A DNA stretch of 16,538 bases from Campylobacteraceae bacterium (lineage in GTDB: Bacteria; Campylobacterota; Campylobacteria; Campylobacterales; JALSKU01). Under the pieces are notes generated by a model that searched no databases, was not told the origin of the DNA, and saw nothing but the letters and a program-made list of their open reading frames with translations. The DNA lies in contig WFMT01000239.1 of NCBI GenBank assembly GCA_015488975.1, forward strand, positions 1 through 16,538. The letters run 5' to 3'. A program made the translations under genes and the position numbers. Below, one piece after another: positions 11,744 through 16,538 of this stretch; the first letter of the stretch is position 1; every line of letters begins with the position of its first letter.

Positions 11744-14208
11744 ATAGCCCTGACTAAATCTTTTAATTTTTTTATCGTATTGTATTTATCTATTAATAAC
11801 TGTTTAATTTCAAAACTAATAATACCTTTTTTATTGATTAGATTTTTTGATAACTCATTATATATGTTTATATCTTTTTTGGAGATTACAATAAAATCAT
11901 CACCTTTAACCCTAAAAACCATATTTGTGCTATAAAGATTGCTCAATAATTTTGCTATACTTGAAAGAAGAATATCTCCGTTTTCCCAAGAAAGTATTTT
12001 GTTAAATTCTGTAAAATTATGTATAGCTATAGTATATAAAAAAGTATAATCTAAAATCTCACTGGTGATATAAAGGTATTTTAAAAATTCCAAATTATAA
12101 CATTCTGTCATAGGATCTTTGAAAAAATATGAAAATCTAGCTTCTTCAAGTGAATTTTTAGGTAGATGCTGGTGCAAATCTACACTAATGTCATAATCTT
12201 TTAAAATACTTACAGCTGCAGTAATTAATTTGTCGCTAAACCAGATATTTCGTAGTGATTCTAACTCTTTTAAAGCTTCCTCTTTACTCTTTGCCGGTTT
12301 ATATATTCTGTTTGTTGTCATAGCATCAAAAGTATCAGCAATAGAAAGAATTTGAGACAGGAGTGGAATTTCATCTTCTTTCAAACTATTTGGATAACCG
12401 CTGCCGTCATATCTTTCATGGTGGCTTAGTATGATTTTCGCCTCTTTTTTTAAAAATGATACATTGGAAATAATTTCATAGCCTTTTTTTGGATGTTGTT
12501 TAATGATATCGTATTCTATATGGTTTAAGGCTCCCGGTTTAAGCAGTATGGAATCAGGCGTTTCAATCTTCCCTATATCGTGAAGTTCCGAAGCATTTTG
12601 TAAACAATCTATATCTTTTTCAGATATACCCAGTTTTTTTGCAATCAATGTAGCATATTTGCTAACTCTGCTGTCATGACCTGCAGTATAAGGATCCCTT
12701 GCTTCAATGGCTTTGTTTAGTGAAAATACCATCTCTTTATAATTTTTTATCTTATCTGTAAAAAATTTCTTATTTTGCTCTTTTAGTCTCTCTAAATTTA
12801 TAGAGAGTGAAATATCTCCGACTAATTCTTCTATAAGAGAAACCTCTTTTTTGCCAAATCCTTCTTTGTTGATAGTATAAACAACCAAAACTCCGAAAGC
12901 TTTGTCATTATTATTTAGACAGATTGGAGTTGTTAGAATATGAGTATATTTTTTCTCAAAGGATTTATCGGTTTTATGAAATAAATGTTTTTTATTTTCA
13001 ATGTTTGTTATGATGGTTTTATTTTCAAGATAAGCTCTAACAATGGAGCTGTTTTTTTCTTTAGTTTTGTGGATAGTTAGTGTATCTAAGTCTTTTACTA
13101 TAAATTTGCCAAAGTTTTTAGAATGAGTATAAATACCGATTTTATCCGTATGGGCAAAACCTATCCAGCAAGATAGATATAATTTTTCTTTTATGATTTC
13201 GTCACATACTAAAGTCAATTTATCTTTTATATTTATATTTTTTATTAATACTTGATTGACATTTTTAACTGTAACAATGATTTTATTTAGATATAGTTCA
13301 TTTTTGTATTTTTCATTCACTATATTTTTGGCATCTATGTATTGTTTTGTTGCTTTTAAAACCATTTTTTTAAGATAAGTATTTATTAATAATAAAATAA
13401 CACCTAAGATTATAAGTGCACATATAGTTATAAACAAAATTTCTTTATATTGATATTTGGCTTTGATATCTAAGTAGTTGTGTAAATGTTTATAAAATAT
13501 GGAATTCATATCTAATTTATAATTTTTTAAACTATTGTCAATCAAATCTCTTAAATGTTGCTTATTTTTAGGATATGCAAAAGTGATTTTTGTAGGGCTA
13601 AACATAATATTTGTCTTTTTTATGGATGGAAATTTACTATGTACATTTGAGTATATAGTGCTATTTGAAACCCCTACATTTATAACATTTTTATTTAAAT
13701 TATTAAAAATTTCTTTATAAGTATCATAATAGATAATTTGAACATTTATTTGAAGACTTCTTATGTAATTTAAAAAACTTTCAGCGTATATATCTCCTTT
13801 TTGAAGACCGACTTTTTTATTTTGTAAATTTTCCCAAGAGGCTATATGGATATTTTTATTGGTATATAGCGTTCCCCAGTTTGCAAGGATATCTTCTTTG
13901 GAAAAGAGAAATTTTTTTGTCCTTGTTTTAGTGTATGCAATCGGGCCTAATATATCTATTTTACCTTTTGAAAGTAACTCTAAACATTCATGCCAGGAGC
14001 ATTTTCTATAATGAAGCTGTAAATCATTTTCTTCAGCAATATCATTTAAAATAGCAGGAAAAAGTCCCTTTGCTTTTTTGTCAAGGCCCATATAGGAGAG
14101 AGGTTTATTGTTGTATATGCCGACATTTATGATATTTTTTGCATAACTATAGGATGATATAAAAAAGAAAAAAAGAAAAAAAATTCCCCTAAGATAAGTT
14201 TTTTTCAT
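11740..14208 (-). CDS. Sensor protein: periplasmic solute-binding domain, TM, GAF-like, HD-GYP, degenerate GGDEF-like
   Basis: An 822-residue protein. The ATG at 14208 is chosen because AGGA lies about eight bases upstream and it gives a clean signal peptide (residues 1-23, ending SYA). An upstream ATG at 14232 lacks an SD. Residues about 26-240 are a family-3 type solute-binding domain and 256-278 a membrane helix. Residues 313-475 are GAF-like. About 490-675 is HD-GYP, with HDIGK at 543-547, HHERYDGSGYP at 596-606 and IADTFDAM at 623-630, all metal ligands present. Residues 698-820 resemble GGDEF (DPMTECYNLEFL at the start), but the signature loop reads VKGDDF, so cyclase activity is doubtful. 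It should sense a small periplasmic ligand and hydrolyse c-di-GMP. It is the first gene of an operon with the FliK-like and FlhX genes. Confidence 0.88.
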   Translation of the reverse strand: MKKTYLRGIFFLFFFFISSYSYAKNIINVGIYNNKPLSYMGLDKKAKGLFPAILNDIAEENDLQLHYRKCSWHECLELLSKGKIDILGPIAYTKTRTKKFLFSKEDILANWGTLYTNKNIHIASWENLQNKKVGLQKGDIYAESFLNYIRSLQINVQIIYYDTYKEIFNNLNKNVINVGVSNSTIYSNVHSKFPSIKKTNIMFSPTKITFAYPKNKQHLRDLIDNSLKNYKLDMNSIFYKHLHNYLDIKAKYQYKEILFITICALIILGVILLLINTYLKKMVLKATKQYIDAKNIVNEKYKNELYLNKIIVTVKNVNQVLIKNINIKDKLTLVCDEIIKEKLYLSCWIGFAHTDKIGIYTHSKNFGKFIVKDLDTLTIHKTKEKNSSIVRAYLENKTIITNIENKKHLFHKTDKSFEKKYTHILTTPICLNNNDKAFGVLVVYTINKEGFGKKEVSLIEELVGDISLSINLERLKEQNKKFFTDKIKNYKEMVFSLNKAIEARDPYTAGHDSRVSKYATLIAKKLGISEKDIDCLQNASELHDIGKIETPDSILLKPGALNHIEYDIIKQHPKKGYEIISNVSFLKKEAKIILSHHERYDGSGYPNSLKEDEIPLLSQILSIADTFDAMTTNRIYKPAKSKEEALKELESLRNIWFSDKLITAAVSILKDYDISVDLHQHLPKNSLEEARFSYFFKDPMTECYNLEFLKYLYITSEILDYTFLYTIAIHNFTEFNKILSWENGDILLSSIAKLLSNLYSTNMVFRVKGDDFIVISKKDINIYNELSKNLINKKGIISFEIKQLLIDKYNTIKKLKDLVRAI

Positions 14209-14246
14209 AATGAATCCTATAAACTTTACCATTACATAGTGGTCTT

Positions 14247-14252
14247 ATTATA
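14247..14252 (-). promoter_or_regulatory. Putative -10 box for the HD-GYP/FliK-like/FlhX operon
   Basis: Read on the minus strand this is TATAAT, 38 bases upstream of the ATG at 14208, giving a leader of about 30 bases that contains the AGGA site. No clear -35, sigma-54 (-24/-12) or flagellar sigma-28 element was seen. Confidence 0.4.
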
Positions 14253-14268
14253 TTATGAATAAGATAAA

Positions 14269-14309
14269 TTTAAGATTAACGATATATATAATATGGTTAG
14301 GCTCTTAAA
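14269..14309. repeat. Imperfect dyad between divergent promoters
   Basis: TTTAAGA at 14269-14275 is complementary to TCTTAAA at 14303-14309, and TAAC 14277-14280 to GTTA 14296-14299, flanking an AT-rich centre (ATATATATAATAT). It lies upstream of both predicted start sites, so it is probably not transcribed and could be an operator for a dimeric regulator. It is AT-rich and could be chance. Confidence 0.3.
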
Positions 14310-14326
14310 CTATATATCTGTCGTAA

Positions 14327-14354
14327 TTGGCTTTTAAAGAAAAATAGGTATAAT
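14327..14354 (+). promoter_or_regulatory. trxA promoter
   Basis: TTGGCT at 14327-14332 (4 of 6 to TTGACA) and a perfect TATAAT at 14349-14354 are spaced by 16 bases. Transcription would begin near 14361 with a leader of about 38 bases. A small perfect hairpin (TAAGTG 14362-14367 with CACTTA 14373-14378, five-base loop) would sit at the extreme 5' end of the mRNA and could stabilise it. Confidence 0.65.
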
Positions 14355-14398
14355 ATCACACTAAGTGAAAGACACTTAAAATTTTGAAGGAGATTGAA

Positions 14399-14716
14399 AT
14401 GGGAAAATATATAGAATTAAATGCATCCAATTTTGACGATACTATAAAAGAAGGTGCTGTATTGGTTGATTTTTGGGCACCTTGGTGTGGACCGTGCAGA
14501 ATGGTTGCACCGGTTATAGAAGAATTGGCTGAAGACTATGACGGTAAAGCCAAGATTTGCAAAGTCAATACGGATGAAGAACAAGATATAGCCATCAAAT
14601 ATGGCATAAGATCAATACCTACGATTTTATTCTTTAAAAATGGAGAATTGGTTGACCAGATGGTCGGTGCCGCAGGAAAGCAAGTTTTAGCCGATAAGTT
14701 AAATACACTTCTGTAA
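14399..14716 (+). CDS. trxA: Thioredoxin
   Basis: A 105-residue cytoplasmic thioredoxin of standard length. The active site WCGPC gives redox cysteines C30 and C33, the buried Asp is D24 in VDFWAPW, and the cis-proline motif is IRSIPT. The ATG at 14399 follows a perfect AAGGAG by six bases; a longer in-frame start just upstream would place the SD inside the gene and is rejected. It reduces protein disulfides and is recycled by the TrxB encoded two genes downstream. Its TAA stop shares one base with the ATG of the next gene, so the next gene is translated by coupling. A good promoter is visible at 14327-14354. Confidence 0.98.
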   Translation: MGKYIELNASNFDDTIKEGAVLVDFWAPWCGPCRMVAPVIEELAEDYDGKAKICKVNTDEEQDIAIKYGIRSIPTILFFKNGELVDQMVGAAGKQVLADKLNTLL

Positions 14717-15171
14717 TGGCTTTTAAAAAGGGGAGAAAGATACTCTCCCTAAACTATCTCTTTGCATCATTTTTTGGTGCATTGATGATAGCAAGTGCTT
14801 ATGCTTACTTTAATTATAAGTTTGCAGAGTATAAATTTATAGATTTTGGCAAATGGACATTTTATGAAAAAAAAGATATTTTCAAACCTGTTGACAAAAA
14901 ATATGTAGTTATTCTTTTCAGTTCCCATCAAAATGATATTAAAAAAATTTTAAAAAGAGTAAAAAATAAAGCAAAGATTTTAGCAATTGATATTTATCAA
15001 AAAAGATTTAAAAGCAACGATAGAGTGATATATATGACAAGCGGTATAAATACAATATTAAGTTTTATACAAAGATTTAATATTTATCATATACCATCAT
15101 TACTTATAATAAAAAAGATAAAAAAAAATAGATATAAACAAGACAGCATGATAGAAACAATGCAAGAATAA
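14716..15171 (+). CDS. Exported or membrane-anchored thioredoxin-fold-like protein without cysteines
   Basis: A 151-residue protein with a basic N-terminus and one hydrophobic segment (about 13-33). That segment is either a signal anchor or a signal peptide with an AYA site at 28-30. Both models put the rest of the protein in the periplasm. After a short linker, VVILFSSHQND (64-74) looks like the first core strand and active-site turn of a thioredoxin fold, and IYHIPSLLII (123-132, P127) looks like the cis-proline strand. There is no cysteine anywhere, so no CxxC chemistry is possible. The C-terminus is basic. The family is not recognised; the fold is inferred from these two segments and the position between trxA and trxB. 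The start shares a base with the trxA stop, and the gene ends 10 bases before trxB. Confidence 0.75.
   Translation: MAFKKGRKILSLNYLFASFFGALMIASAYAYFNYKFAEYKFIDFGKWTFYEKKDIFKPVDKKYVVILFSSHQNDIKKILKRVKNKAKILAIDIYQKRFKSNDRVIYMTSGINTILSFIQRFNIYHIPSLLIIKKIKKNRYKQDSMIETMQE
14730..14750 (+). other. Small G/C hairpin just inside the gene after trxA
   Basis: GGGGAGA 14730-14736 pairs with TCTCCCT 14744-14750 (one G-U) around a seven-base loop. It begins 14 bases after the ATG of the Trx-like gene and stands out in this AT-rich region. No T-run follows. It could protect a trxA 3' end or slow translation of the downstream gene. Confidence 0.4.
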
Positions 15172-15181
15172 AGGAAAAATT

Positions 15182-16114
15182 ATGTTAGATTTAGCGATTA
15201 TTGGCGGAGGCCCTGCTGGATTGAGTGCCGGTCTTTATGCGACAAGAGGTGGATTAAAAGATGTTGTGATGTATGAAAAAGGGTTACCGGGAGGTCAAAT
15301 CACCCAAAGTAGCGAAATAGAAAATTATCCGGGCATCAAAGAAGTTGTTACCGGTATGGAGCTTATGGAGCCATGGCCCGAGCAATGTATGAGATTTGGG
15401 CTCAAACATGAAATGAAAGAAGTAACAAGAGTAACAAAAAACAGCGATGAAACTTTTAGCATATATATTGCCGGAGGTGAAGAGATGAGTGCTAAGAGTG
15501 TTTTAGTTTGCACAGGAAGTACCCCAAGAAGAGCAGGATTTGAAGGAGAGGATGAGTTTTTTGGAAAAGGTGTAAGCACTTGTGCCACTTGTGACGGATT
15601 TTTTTATAAAAATAAAGAAGTAGCTGTTCTTGGTGGTGGGGATACTGCTTTGGAAGAAGCTCTGTACCTTTCTAATATATGTTCTAAAGTTTATCTTATA
15701 CACAGGCGAGATGCTTTTAGAGCAAGTCCCACTACGGTTGAAAAAATAAGACAGGCTGAGAATATTGAGCTTGTTTTGAATTCGAGCATCAAAAAAGTAT
15801 ATGGTGATAATATGGGGTTACAAGGAGTTATAAGTATCGACAAGCAAGGACATGAGAGAGATATTAAAGTTCCTGGAATTTTTGTTTTTGTAGGTATGAA
15901 TGTCAATAACAGTGTTATAAAACAAAATGATGGAACTTTTTTGTGTGATACAAATGACTCAGGAGAGATAATTGTGGATTTAAACATGAAAACTTCGGTT
16001 GCCGGGCTTTATGCGGCAGGCGATATCAGAATCCAAGCTCCAAAACAAGTTGTTTGTGCAGCTGGAGACGGCGCTACGGCAGCTATCAATATAATATCAT
16101 ACATTAATGAGTAA
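15182..16114 (+). CDS. trxB: Thioredoxin reductase
   Basis: A 310-residue low-molecular-weight, FAD- and NADPH-dependent thioredoxin reductase of normal length. The FAD-binding loop IIGGGPAGLSAG is at residues 6-17, with GGQITQSSEIENYPG at 37-51. The redox pair is C134 and C137 in CATCDG. The NADPH loop is LGGGDTALEEA, and HRRDAFRAS carries the arginines that bind the 2'-phosphate. The second FAD motif GLYAAGD is near the C-terminus. AAAGGA lies just before the ATG. It passes electrons from NADPH to the TrxA encoded upstream. It ends 9 bases before dapB, so the operon continues into lysine synthesis. Confidence 0.97.
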   Translation: MLDLAIIGGGPAGLSAGLYATRGGLKDVVMYEKGLPGGQITQSSEIENYPGIKEVVTGMELMEPWPEQCMRFGLKHEMKEVTRVTKNSDETFSIYIAGGEEMSAKSVLVCTGSTPRRAGFEGEDEFFGKGVSTCATCDGFFYKNKEVAVLGGGDTALEEALYLSNICSKVYLIHRRDAFRASPTTVEKIRQAENIELVLNSSIKKVYGDNMGLQGVISIDKQGHERDIKVPGIFVFVGMNVNNSVIKQNDGTFLCDTNDSGEIIVDLNMKTSVAGLYAAGDIRIQAPKQVVCAAGDGATAAINIISYINE

Positions 16115-16123
16115 AGGTTTAAG

Positions 16124-16538
16124 ATGATAAAAATAGGAATTCACGGGTCAACAGGAAGAGTTGGTAAACTTTTGATAGAAAATTTAAAGAATGATAAAGA
16201 GCTTACTATTTCAGTACTCCATGCTATCGAAGAATTTACATTTACTGTGCCAAAAGATGTGCTTGTTACAAATGATGTAAAAACTCTTTTAGATAATTCT
16301 GATGTAGTTATAGACTTTACTTTGCCTGCTGGAACTCAAACTCTTTTAGAGACAGCATTAAATGAATGTGCAAAGCCACTTGTTATCGGGACTACAGGTT
16401 TGAATGTACATCAACATAACTTGATGAAAGAAGTCAGTAAAAAAGTACCTATTTTATATTCTACAAATATGTCTTTGGGTGTTGCGGTATTGAATAAACT
16501 TGTTCAAATAGCATCATCGACTTTAAGTGATTTTGATA
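16124..16538 (+). CDS. dapB: 4-hydroxy-tetrahydrodipicolinate reductase, partial (3' end outside the window)
   Basis: The first 138 codons are present and open to the window edge; the family is about 250-270 residues, so roughly half is missing. The NAD(P)H-binding loop GIHGSTGRVG is at residues 5-14. VVIDFTLPAG, VIGTTG and the STNMSLGV segment are the characteristic DapB landmarks in order. AAAGG precedes the ATG by about six bases and the gene starts 9 bases after the trxB stop. DapB reduces 4-hydroxy-tetrahydrodipicolinate in the lysine/diaminopimelate pathway, which branches from the same aspartate semialdehyde used by the Hom encoded at 6654-7916. The active-site SHHRxK motif lies beyond the window and could not be checked. 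Confidence 0.95.
   Translation, partial: MIKIGIHGSTGRVGKLLIENLKNDKELTISVLHAIEEFTFTVPKDVLVTNDVKTLLDNSDVVIDFTLPAGTQTLLETALNECAKPLVIGTTGLNVHQHNLMKEVSKKVPILYSTNMSLGVAVLNKLVQIASSTLSDFD

Noticed and set aside
14209..14232. Longer N-terminus for the HD-GYP sensor
   Set aside because: The upstream ATG lacks an SD and would bury the signal peptide, while the ATG at 14208 has AGGA at the right distance.

Overview
The window looks like a stretch of chromosome from a low-GC member of the Campylobacterota (Epsilonproteobacteria), probably a free-living type. The run rpmE, rsmI, rlmB, two envelope genes, an AlaC-type aminotransferase, hom, yraN, trxA, trxB matches the order I remember for Campylobacter jejuni (Cj0155c back to Cj0146c). 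That comparison is from memory, not a search. DNA is AT-rich throughout. Genes are packed tightly, often with stop/start overlaps, and several start with TTG behind a good Shine-Dalgarno (SD) sequence. There are no rRNA or tRNA genes, insertion sequences, CRISPR arrays or phage genes.

Layout. (1) 44-1060, minus strand: two tandem paralogous type IV pilin-like/pseudopilin proteins under one promoter. (2) 1199-1615: a four-helix membrane protein of unknown function ending in a possible terminator. (3) 1647-5429: rpmE with a strong extended -10 promoter and a structured leader, a 127-nt highly structured intergenic RNA, then rsmI and rlmB (rRNA 2'-O-methyltransferases), a RodZ-like membrane protein and an exported protein. 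(4) 5439-7916: an AlaC-type aminotransferase and homoserine dehydrogenase, joined stop-to-start. (5) 7920-10321: a lone formate-dehydrogenase-type molybdopterin enzyme using cysteine instead of selenocysteine, overlapping yraN. (6) 10308-14208, minus strand: three translationally coupled genes, in transcription order a sensor with HD-GYP and a degenerate GGDEF-like domain, a FliK-like protein, and FlhX (a stand-alone FlhB C-terminal domain). (7) 14399-16538, plus strand: trxA, a cysteine-free thioredoxin-fold-like exported protein, trxB, and the first third or more of dapB, which runs off the window.

How it fits together. The plus-strand genes are mostly housekeeping: ribosome maturation (L31, RsmI, RlmB), aspartate-family amino acids (hom, dapB), alanine/pyruvate transamination and thiol redox balance. 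Compared with the remembered Campylobacter order, two blocks look inserted: the molybdoenzyme between hom and yraN, and the minus-strand c-di-GMP/flagellar-export trio between yraN and trxA.

The most interesting signals are the HD-GYP/FliK-like/FlhX operon, the structured RNA between rpmE and rsmI (next to a start codon with no visible SD), the rpmE leader hairpin, and the cysteine-less thioredoxin-like protein between trxA and trxB. Family assignments rest on motifs read by eye; no database search was possible.
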